From contig DATJBF010000067.1 of assembly GCA_035515475.1 (NCBI GenBank), forward strand, positions 1 to 13,435: a stretch of DNA of 13,435 nucleotides, written 5' to 3'. This document shows positions 1 through 7,780 of the stretch, in pieces. Source of the DNA: DATJBF01 sp035515475 (GTDB lineage Bacteria; Verrucomicrobiota; Verrucomicrobiia; Palsa-1439). Below the pieces are notes generated by a model. The model was given only the letters and a program-made list of their open reading frames with translations. It ran no database searches and had not been told where the DNA came from. Position numbers and translations under genes: made by a program. Every line of letters starts with the position of its first letter. The stretch's first letter is position 1.

Positions 1-1
1 C

Positions 2-50
2 GTCCGTCCGCCTCCCCCCTCCTCCCCCCACCGAGGGGAGGCGGACGGAC
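2..50. repeat. GC-rich perfect inverted repeat (16-bp arms, 17-nt loop)
   Basis: The arms gtccgtccgcctcccc (2-17) and ggggaggcggacggac (35-50) are exact reverse complements, separated by a C-rich 17-nt loop. The arms contain the short tandem gtccgtcc. No T-run follows on the plus strand and the window begins one base before the arm, so an intrinsic terminator cannot be confirmed. It may be a terminator stem of an upstream gene, a dispersed REP-like palindrome, or part of the neighbouring mobile-element end. The inverted repeat is read directly; its role is unknown. Confidence 0.6.
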
Positions 51-89
51 TCGACAACACCCACAACAACGACAAACCCAGCGGGCACA

Positions 90-141
90 GGGGACATTTC
101 TATCGAGTTCCAGAAGGGGACATATCTAAAGAGTTTTGACA
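90..141. mobile_element. Probable insertion-sequence end remnant with spaced direct repeats
   Basis: Two related 20-mers, ggggacatttctatcgagtt (90-109) and ggggacatatctaaagagtt (117-136), are repeated with a 27-bp period. They are followed at once by tgaca (137-141). Read on the minus strand the block would begin TGTCA and carry repeated ATGTCCCC motifs. Repeated subterminal transposase-binding sites next to a TG...CA-type tip are typical of several insertion-sequence families. No transposase is present, so the body of the element would lie beyond the left edge of the window or has been lost. The family cannot be assigned from sequence alone. The element would end 11 bp from the stop codon of the hydrolase gene without damaging it. 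Confidence 0.4.
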
Positions 142-152
142 AGGCGGGGGGA

Positions 153-917
153 TCACAGCGCAATTCGGCCGCCATCCCGGGCGATGGGCAGCCGGACCTG
201 GCGGGCGTGCCGCAGCAACTCGTCGCCGACGTGCGTGAGCACGATGTGCCGCGCCTTGAGCTCGTGACGACGAGCGGCGATCTGCCGGTAGTTGAGATGG
301 TCCGGTGAATTGGTCGAGTAGGCGGTGCACTCGATCAGCAGCGCGTCGGCGCCCCGGGACAGCGTGACCAGTGACTCACACCAGCCGGTGTCGCCCGTGA
401 CGGCAATCGTTTTTTCGCCGATGCGGATGCGGTAGCCCAGGCAAAGCTCGGTGCGGCTGTGGGCCATGCCGAACGCAGAGACTCGGACGCCCGGCAGCGT
501 GAGTTCGTCACCCGCGGCGAGTTCCTTATAGAGAATCGGGAAGCGCAGTCTGTCCGGCGACAACTCGCGGTAGCAAGTGGTCGCGAGCGTCGAGAGGCGC
601 CTCGCCGAACCGCGCGGGCCGGCCACGACGAGACGGCGTTTTCGCCCTGACGCGAACTGGCAATCGAGCAACAGGAAGGGCCACCCGGCAACGTGGTCTC
701 CGTGCAAATGCGTGATCAGCACCCCGTCGACCACGGAAGGGCAGACGTGGGCTTTGCGCATCTGCGGCAGAATGGCGGGGCCGGGATCGACGAGCAGGCA
801 CCGGCGGCCGGCGCGAACGAGGATGCCGCTATGAGCGCGGCCACAACTGCCGAACGCGTCGCCGGTTCCGAGGGTTGTGATGATGACTCTTGGCATTGGC
901 CGTCGGGCGTCCTCCAT
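153..917 (-). CDS. MBL-fold metallohydrolase, ribonuclease Z-like
   Basis: A 254-residue metallo-beta-lactamase-fold hydrolase, probably cytoplasmic because no signal peptide is visible. The N-terminus carries the LGTGDAFGS strand-turn typical of the RNase Z-like branch. The zinc signature THLHGDH lies at residues 69-75 (H70, H72, D74, H75). Further likely ligands are H153 (GMAHS), D176 (VTGDTGW) and H229 (LTHVG), so the full metal site appears intact. The length is shorter than tRNase Z (about 300) and I see no obvious exosite insertion, so a generic phosphodiesterase or hydrolase is as likely as tRNA 3' processing. The start is set at the ATG at 917, preceded by AAAGGAG four bases upstream. 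The frame stays open to 1211 but that extension looks non-coding. The gene is divergent from the FN3 gene and no functional link to it is evident. Confidence 0.85.
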   Translation of the reverse strand: MEDARRPMPRVIITTLGTGDAFGSCGRAHSGILVRAGRRCLLVDPGPAILPQMRKAHVCPSVVDGVLITHLHGDHVAGWPFLLLDCQFASGRKRRLVVAGPRGSARRLSTLATTCYRELSPDRLRFPILYKELAAGDELTLPGVRVSAFGMAHSRTELCLGYRIRIGEKTIAVTGDTGWCESLVTLSRGADALLIECTAYSTNSPDHLNYRQIAARRHELKARHIVLTHVGDELLRHARQVRLPIARDGGRIAL

Positions 918-921
918 GGAA

Positions 922-928
922 CTCCTTT
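922..928 (-). promoter_or_regulatory. Ribosome binding site setting the hydrolase start
   Basis: On the minus strand AAAGGAG lies four bases before the ATG at 917. This favours that start over the next in-frame ATG seven codons downstream (A at 896), which has no purine-rich leader, and over the upstream ATG at 1211. Confidence 0.55.
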
Positions 929-1225
929 GACTGTAATGAAACTTGCCACCGATGGAAAGAAACTTACCAGCGCCAAAGCCGAGGACGGCAGTCTTAGGCG
1001 TCTCACGAATTGTTCTTGAGGGAATTCTTTCATAGACGAGGACGGGGGCGGTGGTGCCGTGGCACAGGACATCACATTTTGTTGCTTCCGCCTCATCGCC
1101 ATGCAAGCCAAGGAATTGCTGGTGTGCACGACGGAGCATCTCGGGGTCCCCCGTGACCTGGCGAGTGCCAAACTGCCACCGTCGTATGGGCCGATTTCGT
1201 GGAACTATCACGGCTCGACCTTCGC

Positions 1226-1241
1226 TGGCACACAGGCTGCG
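1226..1241 (+). promoter_or_regulatory. Candidate sigma-54 (RpoN) promoter of the FN3 gene
   Basis: TGGCAC, five spacer bases, then CTGCG matches the RpoN consensus TGGCAC-N5-TTGCW at all six -24 positions and keeps the key GC of the -12 element. Transcription would start near 1252, giving a leader of about 28 nt that includes the Shine-Dalgarno at 1268-1272. Sigma-54 promoters are known for surface-polysaccharide and exported-protein genes, including exosortase/PEP-CTERM regulons, which fits the context. It is a single short motif with two -12 mismatches, and no activator-binding palindrome was found upstream. Confidence 0.35.
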
Positions 1242-1267
1242 AGCTCTCTCAGGCCCGTTTGAGTTTA

Positions 1268-1272
1268 AGGAA
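1268..1272 (+). promoter_or_regulatory. Ribosome binding site of the FN3 gene
   Basis: AGGAA lies seven bases before the ATG at 1280. This selects that codon over the upstream in-frame ATG at 1199, which has no Shine-Dalgarno and would lie ahead of the candidate sigma-54 promoter. Confidence 0.55.
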
Positions 1273-1279
1273 GTTGCGT

Positions 1280-3229
1280 ATGCAGTTGTCAGCAGGTTGT
1301 CTGTCGGAGTTGTTGAAATGGTTCGTCGTAGATGTGCGAGTAGCGACGTCGTCTTTGACCGGGCTCGTCCGACGATGGGGACTATTGTCGGCGCTGATGA
1401 CCGCCGGTTTTCTGGCGTGCGGGACGGTTGACGCAGGGGCAGTTACCAACGTGGCGGGGACCATCGAAGCGCAACTGTCGCCGATGCTCGACAGTCTGAC
1501 GCAGGCGTCGGTCAGCGTGGTGAAGCAAGATCGGGCCACCGCTTCGACACAGGCTGAATTGACCCTGAGCCTTGCCAGTGGACTGTTGGCAACGATTCAA
1601 TCGTCCGACGTGGCTGTTGCGCTTGGCGGGACGGGCAGGACCTTGCAGAAAAGGATTTTCAGTTTTCAGAATCAGCTGGTGAAGGCGAAAGCGCTGGTGA
1701 ACAAGCCGACGACCAAGGACTCCGCCGCCTTGAAGGCGATGTTAAAAGTCGTGGCCGCCGGTCAGCGGCTGAGAAAGATTGCGCTGGCCGCTCCGGCGTC
1801 CGACACAGTTATTGCGCTGGCGGAGGTGGCACCCCGCGCCGTGGCGCTGCACTATTCGGGGGATGTGGTTTGCTTCCACGTGAGCATCCTCGACGGCGAT
1901 GACAATCCCGCCTGCAGTTCCGCCGACGTGTCGGTTGCGAACGTGGGTGGTGATTCGTCCGACCTGGTCGTCATGGGATCTCCGCTGATAACGAGTGCAA
2001 CGGATTTCTGTCTGACCATGGGGCCGGATGCGGGCACGCTCCGCGTCACGGTCACCATGTGCGGTCAGTCCAGCAGCATCCTCGTCTATAATTATGGCGT
2101 CCCGAAGAAGAAAGGCCCGGAGCTTGGTTCGCCGCAGGACCTCGCGGCGGAAGCGAGCACGGTCGACACCATACAACTCGCATGGTCGTACGACGCGAAC
2201 GGCGTGGATGGCTTCCAAATTGAACGCAGTGTGACGGGGGACGACCCGTGGACTCCAGTGGGTGTGACCGACAACAGCACGACCGCTTACGTGGACAGCG
2301 GGTTAGCCGCCTCGGCCACGTACTTCTATCGGGCGCGAGCGTACAACGCGAAAGGCTACTCGGGCTACTCCAACACGGCCCGGGGCCGGACGGTTTCCAA
2401 GACAGACCAGACGCCACCGTCCACACCGAGCGGACTAAACGCAACCATTGTATCCTCGACCGAGATAGACCTGACGTGGGGTGCCGCGGTGGACACGGGT
2501 GGATCCGGCTTACATGGCTACCAGATCTTCCGCGACGAAGTGTTGGTGGCGACGACATCGAACACCAGTTATTCGTGCCTCAATCTGGCGCCGGGAACAC
2601 AATACTGTTTCACGATCACCGCCTACGACAATCAGGGAAACGTTTCGGTAGAGAGCGGGCCCGTCTGCGTCGTGACCTTGAATCCCGCGTCGACACCACC
2701 GGGTGATACAACGGCGCCGACCGTACCGGCAGGCCTGATTGCGGCGGCTGATTCCACGACGCAGGTTACAGTCCGATGGAACGCGTCGACCGACAGCGGC
2801 GGGTCGGGGCTGGCCGGTTACCGGGTCTATCGCAACGGAACACAGGTGGCGACGACCGCGGGGACCAGCTACTCGGATGGGGGGCTGGCCCCCGCCACGG
2901 AGTACTGCTACACGGTCGTGGCATTCGACGGCGCAGGCAACGCGTCCTCGACCAGCGCGCAAGCGTGGGCGACCACGCTCGCATCTGCGTCGGATGATGC
3001 TCCTGCGGCCCCGTCGAATCTGGCGGCGACGGCCGTCTCGGCGACGGAAGTTACGCTCACCTGGCAGGACAACTCGGACGACGAGTTGGGATTTCAGATC
3101 GAACGGGCGCTCTCGGCCGACGGGCCATGGAGCCTGGTTGGAGCAACGGCGGCGGACGAGACCTCATACTCGGATATTGGGCTTGCGCCGTCCACCACAT
3201 ACTACTATCGTGTGTCGGCGTTTAATTAG
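1280..3229 (+). CDS. Secreted protein with four fibronectin type III domains
   Basis: A 649-residue exported protein. A long basic N-region is followed by a hydrophobic stretch (about 34-50) and a probable signal peptidase I site after AGA at about 54. C47 (FLAC) only poorly resembles a lipobox. Residues 55-180 look helical and Ala/Leu/Lys-rich. Residues 185-273 form a beta-rich unit with four cysteines (C198, C212, C244, C261) that I do not recognise. FN3 domains follow at about 284-372, 379-468, 478-567 and 576-649. The last ends at YYYRVSAFN-stop, before the final G strand that the first domain clearly has. FN3 modules usually serve as spacers or binding modules in extracellular enzymes and adhesins; no catalytic domain is seen. 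The next gene starts 36 bp on (or 6 bp, with its alternative start), so the two are probably co-transcribed. The C-terminal module is nearly duplicated in the protein at 8004-9860. Confidence 0.8.
   Translation: MQLSAGCLSELLKWFVVDVRVATSSLTGLVRRWGLLSALMTAGFLACGTVDAGAVTNVAGTIEAQLSPMLDSLTQASVSVVKQDRATASTQAELTLSLASGLLATIQSSDVAVALGGTGRTLQKRIFSFQNQLVKAKALVNKPTTKDSAALKAMLKVVAAGQRLRKIALAAPASDTVIALAEVAPRAVALHYSGDVVCFHVSILDGDDNPACSSADVSVANVGGDSSDLVVMGSPLITSATDFCLTMGPDAGTLRVTVTMCGQSSSILVYNYGVPKKKGPELGSPQDLAAEASTVDTIQLAWSYDANGVDGFQIERSVTGDDPWTPVGVTDNSTTAYVDSGLAASATYFYRARAYNAKGYSGYSNTARGRTVSKTDQTPPSTPSGLNATIVSSTEIDLTWGAAVDTGGSGLHGYQIFRDEVLVATTSNTSYSCLNLAPGTQYCFTITAYDNQGNVSVESGPVCVVTLNPASTPPGDTTAPTVPAGLIAAADSTTQVTVRWNASTDSGGSGLAGYRVYRNGTQVATTAGTSYSDGGLAPATEYCYTVVAFDGAGNASSTSAQAWATTLASASDDAPAAPSNLAATAVSATEVTLTWQDNSDDELGFQIERALSADGPWSLVGATAADETSYSDIGLAPSTTYYYRVSAFN
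3008..3229 (+). repeat. C-terminal FN3 module, copy 1 of a duplicated 222-bp segment
   Basis: This segment, stop codon included, aligns without any gap to 9639-9860. It begins gccccgtcgaatctg in both copies and encodes proteins identical at 54 of 73 residues by hand count. The similarity runs up to the stop codon and ends there. Confidence 0.8.
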
Positions 3230-3250
3230 AAGCAAATGAACGGGTACTTC

Positions 3251-3257
3251 AAAGGGG
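3251..3257 (+). promoter_or_regulatory. Ribosome binding site favouring a GTG start for the beta-helix gene
   Basis: AAAGGGG lies eight bases before GTG at 3266. Starting there gives a compact signal peptide (MRTKSWQF followed by the hydrophobic core). The in-frame ATG at 3236 lacks a clear Shine-Dalgarno and would add ten residues to the n-region. Confidence 0.45.
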
Positions 3258-3265
3258 CAGTTATT

Positions 3266-5635
3266 GTGCGTACAAAGTCTTGGCAGTTCTGTTTGGTTGT
3301 CGCGGGGATTCTATTGATTTGTGTTCCCGAGGTTCTGGCGCAGACCAACCGCTCCGGTTATTCAAGTACGTCGGTTACAACGCCCTCCGACGGAAGCACG
3401 GCGGTCGCGGAGTGGTACGGCCCGTTTGCATCGTGGGACAACGTGAAGACCAAGTACGGTGCCGTGGGGGACGGCGCGACTGATGACACCGCCGCGATCT
3501 CCAATGCGCTGGCGAACGTCGGCCTCGGCGGGAACTCTCCGGTGTTATACTTCCCGTCGGGCACCTACCGCGTGACGCACAAGCTGTGGCTTCACGGCAA
3601 GCAGAATGTGGAGATTCTCGGTTACAGTGCCGCAACGACCGTCCTCCGGTACGACGGCGCGACCGATTCCAACTTCTCAGGGCCGTCCACACTGTTTCAC
3701 TTGCAAGGTATTACCGGATGCCATTTCGCTCGGCTGGCGTTTGACGGCAATGGCAAGTCCAAGACCGTTGTAAGCCAAAGTGAATACAGCAGTGATTTTC
3801 CTTTCGACTATTACAATTCATGGGAGGACTGTGTTTTCACAAACGCGGCCGCCGGAGGCCATGCATTCGACGCGGGTTACTTCGGGTGGGGTTGTGCCGC
3901 AGTCGATTTTGTTCGCTGCGTGTTCGGCAACGCATCCGTCGGTTTGTTTGTGGGGAATTGGAACGCACTTAATGAGTGGTTGACGGAATGTTACATGGCC
4001 AACTGTGGTACGGCCATTGAAGTGAAGCAAGGGAGTGCGTCGGCTTATCGGACCACATTTGCAAACAATCAGACCGATTTCCTGCTGGACCAAGCGGCGC
4101 CATTCATCGCGTTGGTGGGCAACGTCAGTTACCATTCGGGCGTGTTTTGTCGAGCCGTTGACGTGGGCTTCAACCAGACACCCTTCTTACTGAAGGGCAA
4201 TACGGTGATCGACCCTACGGGGACCGCGCCAATCGTGATGGGGCAACCGGGTCCGGTCGTGATGCTTGACAATGTGATCGCCAACACAAACGGAGCGGCG
4301 CTGGCATTCTCCAATGGTTATTCGTTACAGGGCGATCTGGTAGCCGTGGGGAATACCAATGTGGTTTCCTCGTGGATAACGGTCGCCGCGGGCTCCGGGC
4401 TCAGGACTGACCTGGTCGACAATGTCGTTGTTCCACGCTCGTCGTTGACGCTCAGTGTTCCTCCGCTGCCGACCCCGGCTGCCAATCTCAGCCGAACCGT
4501 TGTGGATACGCCCGCGGGTTTCACCGCGGCCTCACTGCAGACGGAAGTTGACGGAGCCACCGATGGTACCGTGATTCATATTCCGTGGGCGAATAATAGT
4601 GCCGGGTACTTTTCCATTACCGCCCCGGTCACGATTCCCTCTGGCAAGGACGTGCGGATTGTGGGCGACGGGTTTGCCAGCAAACTTTCCTGGGGTGGAA
4701 CACCGGGCGGGACCATGTTCGTCTTGCCGCACCCCTCACATGCCACGTTGTCCCATTTGTATTTGGACGGCGGGAACGCTGCTGCTGGTGCTTTGGTTGC
4801 GGTTACAAATGTGGGGAGTTCGAGCGCCAGGGTATATGCGAGGGATTCCTGCTCCCGGCGCGGGTCGGTTGCGGGTGTTCGTATGGGCGATTGCCCGAAT
4901 GCGACTGTGGATTACTACGGAATGTTTATCGCAGCCAACGCTCAATCTCCTGTTCTTGGAACGGCCATTCTTCTGGATGGCGGCGGCAAGGTTAAGTACA
5001 TCAACTCGGACGGTGGGGCGACGATCTATGATGATTCGACGTTGATTCCAGTATTCGATTACGTCTGCACCAACGGCGGTTCCCTGTACATCGAGGGTTG
5101 CTACCATGAGTGCGAGTACACCCGGAACGAGAAACTATTTCAGGCGTCGGGGAACAGTACGGTGACATTCATGTGCGGTACGCCCCGAGCGAATCTCGAC
5201 CCGTCAACAGACCTGCCTGGGTTTGCCAGGGCCACTACGAACGGGTATGCGGCGACCGATTTCACCGGCCGCTTCCTGGTGGCCCTGGCGACGGGCGTCA
5301 TGGACTACTGCAATGTCTCGGGGGCTACGACCGGCAATATCTGGGTCTTGGGATCGACTACGGGGCAGTTTCCGGGGTCATCCTGGCCGGTTGTCAACAC
5401 CACCGGCGATGCTGTCATGCAAACGATGAATTGGAATTGGGATTCCAGCGCCGGGCTCTCTCGTTACGCTAACGTCGGGACGGCCTCGGATGCGTACGTC
5501 CGCCAGATGCTGGCGCAGGCGCGGACGGAGTACTCCGATCTTTCACCCATGGCGCGCCGAACCAACCAGACAGATGTACTATTGGACCACGTGTCTCTCG
5601 AACTCGGGCAAAACAATCTGTGGGTGAAGCCGTGA
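3266..5635 (+). CDS. Secreted tandem beta-helix protein, pectate-lyase-3 superfamily
   Basis: A 789-residue exported protein (799 if started at ATG 3236). The signal peptide has a core at about 8-20 and cleaves near VLA-Q (25/26). Residues 63-78 carry the hallmark of the pectate-lyase-3/GH55-like fold, KYGAVGDGATDDTAAI, followed by YFPSGTYRV. These start a right-handed parallel beta-helix to about 395. After a Pro-rich linker (PPLPTP, 399-404) a second helix-like unit begins (TVVDTPAGF, 411-419), with TAPVTIPSGKDVRIVGDG and repeated short strands to about 690. The C-terminus is not recognised. Tandem beta-helices of this size occur in GH55 glucanases, polysaccharide lyases and tailspike-like depolymerases. 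Catalytic residues cannot be named from sequence alone. A role in cleaving or modifying an extracellular glycan is inferred from the fold and the adjacent polysaccharide genes. It probably shares an operon with the preceding FN3 gene. Confidence 0.8.
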   Translation: MRTKSWQFCLVVAGILLICVPEVLAQTNRSGYSSTSVTTPSDGSTAVAEWYGPFASWDNVKTKYGAVGDGATDDTAAISNALANVGLGGNSPVLYFPSGTYRVTHKLWLHGKQNVEILGYSAATTVLRYDGATDSNFSGPSTLFHLQGITGCHFARLAFDGNGKSKTVVSQSEYSSDFPFDYYNSWEDCVFTNAAAGGHAFDAGYFGWGCAAVDFVRCVFGNASVGLFVGNWNALNEWLTECYMANCGTAIEVKQGSASAYRTTFANNQTDFLLDQAAPFIALVGNVSYHSGVFCRAVDVGFNQTPFLLKGNTVIDPTGTAPIVMGQPGPVVMLDNVIANTNGAALAFSNGYSLQGDLVAVGNTNVVSSWITVAAGSGLRTDLVDNVVVPRSSLTLSVPPLPTPAANLSRTVVDTPAGFTAASLQTEVDGATDGTVIHIPWANNSAGYFSITAPVTIPSGKDVRIVGDGFASKLSWGGTPGGTMFVLPHPSHATLSHLYLDGGNAAAGALVAVTNVGSSSARVYARDSCSRRGSVAGVRMGDCPNATVDYYGMFIAANAQSPVLGTAILLDGGGKVKYINSDGGATIYDDSTLIPVFDYVCTNGGSLYIEGCYHECEYTRNEKLFQASGNSTVTFMCGTPRANLDPSTDLPGFARATTNGYAATDFTGRFLVALATGVMDYCNVSGATTGNIWVLGSTTGQFPGSSWPVVNTTGDAVMQTMNWNWDSSAGLSRYANVGTASDAYVRQMLAQARTEYSDLSPMARRTNQTDVLLDHVSLELGQNNLWVKP

Positions 5636-5793
5636 CGTGATACAGGGCCGGCTGTTTCAAACGGTTTTGCCAAACACTGACGAAGCCTGTCGCTTACAAG
5701 TGATTCCCCTGTCGGCATCGGGATGTCCCGACTGAGTTCCTGTACGCATCTGCAGAGTTGCAGTGTAACCCCGCCGGTAGTAATTAATCCCTC

Positions 5794-7506
5794 ATGACTG
5801 GCCTGGTATCGGACGGGGCGAGTGAGGGAAACCTATTTTCGAGAAACAAGAAGCTAACACGGGTTTGCCTTCTCGTGTTGCTGCTGGTGGCTACCATGGT
5901 CAGGTTTCTTCACTGGCCGGCTCTGCATGAGTTGCGCGACGAAGATGAACTGCCATATGCTTGGGGCAGTTTGCAGTTACTAGAAGGTGGGGTGCCTCCC
6001 TACAAATTTGCGCCAGCGGGTCCGCAGACGTGGGTGGGGTGGCTGTATGAAGGAGTCATCTCTCTCACTCATCTTGCGCTTCCGGATGCCGTCGAGCGTG
6101 GAGCCCCACTCCAAGTTCGGCCGTTTCTGGCTGTCAATCATGCCTTGTTTGATGCCTATCGTGACAGTGGCGCGTTGCGGCAGGTTTGGGTAGTTATCTC
6201 GTTCTTGTGTGCCATGGGTGCCGTAGTTGCCGGCTTCCGGCTTGGTCTGGCCAAGGCCGGCCTCGCGGGAGCAATTCTGTTGGGCGGCACAGCTGCGTTG
6301 CTGCCCCTATTCGTCGGGTTTTCGGTGCAGGCCCGGCCTTATATGGCAGGTTGGGGTTTCGGGATGATGGCGCTGTACTACGCGCTAGCGTCTCGCCATC
6401 CCAAGTCCCCAACAATCTCTGCCGTGCTGATGGGGCTGTCGATTGGCTCCCGCGTGGACATGCTTATGCTGCTGCCGATCGTTTGGAGCGAAACATACGC
6501 GAGAAGTCGAGGACGCCAGCGGTTGAACAATATGTTTTACTACCATTCCGTTCTACTGATTACGTTTCTTGCCGTTGCACCCTGGTTTCTTATGACGCTG
6601 GTGGGTTGTCTGAGGATTATCGGGACCGTGCGAATTTCAACCGTTGGCGAGGTAGTCGCGGGACCTGTTGCCGTCCTCCGCGCGATCACGTGGCAACAGG
6701 GCTTGCTACTGCATGTCCTCTTCTTCCTGTTCGCCATCGCACTGTGGATCGTCTGCCGCCCACGACGCGTGTTTTTGGCGACGTACATTCTCCTCGCCGG
6801 CCTGAGCATGCTAAAGGGCACGGCTTTCGGCCTGCGGCATCAAGGGGCCCCTTTGATTCTTGTGATCGTGACCGGTGTGTACGCTATTGACTGGGTGCGG
6901 CAACGTTCGCCATCCCTAGCGCTCGTCTTGGGTTTGACGGCCTTGGTGTTGCCCGCATGGCAGACGCAACGATTGGTGATGGCATCTCGACGGCAATACG
7001 TGCCGGAGTTGGCCACTCAATGGGTTGAGAAACATGTGCCAGCGGGGACAATCGTTTACCTGCAGCCGTCGATTCGCAATCTTCTCCCCACCGCTATTTC
7101 CGCGGATGCCACTTGGTCAGAGGTCACCGACAATGCGGCGTGGCGCCGGAAATTCGAGTCAGGCCTGCGGCGCTTCGATCTCCGCGCCGGTGAAATCCCA
7201 CGGGCATTGTCTGAGGAGAATATGCTCGTGGAGCGCGGCGATCGTCGAGGCTTGTTTATCCTCGGCAGTCGGCTGTGGATTGACGCGCCCCGGTACGACA
7301 TACGCGTGTACAAACTCGGACCCGTCTTTGGCGTGCGCGATCTACCCGCTGCCTTCAAGCAGACGGGCGGTGTGATCATCCTGCGGACCGAAGCCGACGA
7401 TCCGGATGTCATTTCGCTGGGCAGCCCGACGGTCGCTTGGTTGGATACCGCTGGCCGGGGCACACGAATCTACTGCTCGGCTGATGTGGCGCGTCACTTG
7501 CGCTAG
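5794..7506 (+). CDS. GT-C-type polytopic membrane glycosyltransferase (ArnT/PMT-like)
   Basis: A 570-residue inner-membrane protein with about ten or eleven hydrophobic segments between residues 21 and 390, then a soluble tail of about 170 residues. The first periplasmic loop carries an acidic cluster RDEDE (48-52), the place where GT-C enzymes have their catalytic Asp/Glu. It is followed by a Pro/Gly-rich stretch (PPYKFAPAGPQTW). VQARPYMAGW (178-187) matches the R-x-Y region usual after the third helix of PMT/ArnT relatives, and SRVDMLMLLP follows at 219-228. Such enzymes transfer sugars from polyprenyl-phosphate donors on the periplasmic side. Donor and acceptor here are unknown. The ATG at 5794 has only a weak leader, but later starts would cut into the first membrane segment. 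The gene lies 158 bp after the beta-helix gene, and no clear terminator separates them. Confidence 0.7.
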   Translation: MTGLVSDGASEGNLFSRNKKLTRVCLLVLLLVATMVRFLHWPALHELRDEDELPYAWGSLQLLEGGVPPYKFAPAGPQTWVGWLYEGVISLTHLALPDAVERGAPLQVRPFLAVNHALFDAYRDSGALRQVWVVISFLCAMGAVVAGFRLGLAKAGLAGAILLGGTAALLPLFVGFSVQARPYMAGWGFGMMALYYALASRHPKSPTISAVLMGLSIGSRVDMLMLLPIVWSETYARSRGRQRLNNMFYYHSVLLITFLAVAPWFLMTLVGCLRIIGTVRISTVGEVVAGPVAVLRAITWQQGLLLHVLFFLFAIALWIVCRPRRVFLATYILLAGLSMLKGTAFGLRHQGAPLILVIVTGVYAIDWVRQRSPSLALVLGLTALVLPAWQTQRLVMASRRQYVPELATQWVEKHVPAGTIVYLQPSIRNLLPTAISADATWSEVTDNAAWRRKFESGLRRFDLRAGEIPRALSEENMLVERGDRRGLFILGSRLWIDAPRYDIRVYKLGPVFGVRDLPAAFKQTGGVIILRTEADDPDVISLGSPTVAWLDTAGRGTRIYCSADVARHLR

Positions 7507-7741
7507 GAAATGGACCGGCTGGACCCGGCGGCTTCCCGCAGCGCAGAATCCATGCTTCAGCTCGCGGACGGCGGCTCGGGACGGTGACGAATCACTTAAG
7601 TCAGAAAGCCGACGCTCGGTTGCGCATCGCCAAATCAGAATCCGCGTTTCGTCGGTGGAGTTCGACCGACCATTGTGCGGTTGTCGGTCTGAGTATCACC
7701 ACGTGCACTCTAATGTATCCACCCGTCCCTGTGAGTGGGAA

Positions 7742-7780
7742 CTAATCTCTTGACAGCAGCATCAGAAAAGATTAGCTAAT
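7742..7780 (+). promoter_or_regulatory. Candidate promoter with TTGACA inside an inverted repeat
   Basis: A perfect -35 hexamer TTGACA (7750-7755) lies between ctaatct (7742-7748) and its reverse complement agattag (7769-7775). A -10-like GCTAAT (7775-7780) has four of six consensus matches at a long 19-bp spacing. The inverted repeat could be an operator. The weak -10 and the spacing keep confidence low. Confidence 0.25.

Larger units (their letters stand above)
918..1279. other. Divergent intergenic region without a convincing gene
   Basis: This 362-bp stretch separates the minus-strand hydrolase from the plus-strand FN3 gene and must carry both 5' regions. The only structured signals I can support are the Shine-Dalgarno sequences at both ends and a sigma-54-like motif at 1226-1241. 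Several short overlapping frames are open on both strands, including an upstream extension of each flanking gene. None has a ribosome binding site or recognisable protein features. Confidence 0.5.

Noticed and set aside
918..1211. Upstream extension of the hydrolase frame to ATG 1211
   Set aside because: The extra 98 codons have no family similarity, and the conserved fold starts right after the Shine-Dalgarno-supported ATG at 917.
1051..1431. Plus-strand short frames in the divergent region
   Set aside because: They overlap each other and the start of the FN3 gene, lack ribosome binding sites and show no recognisable features.
1742..2218. Minus-strand open frame inside the first FN3 gene
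   Set aside because: It is antisense to a gene with clear domains, with no start signals of its own.
3200..3232. PEP-CTERM or LPXTG-type sorting signal at the end of the exported proteins
   Set aside because: None of the three exported proteins has a C-terminal hydrophobic segment with a basic tail; the two FN3 proteins end in AFN and the beta-helix protein in NNLWVKP.
5718..5731. Short palindrome tcggga-tg-tcccga after the beta-helix gene
   Set aside because: A six-base stem with a two-base gap and no T-run is within chance expectation for GC-rich sequence.
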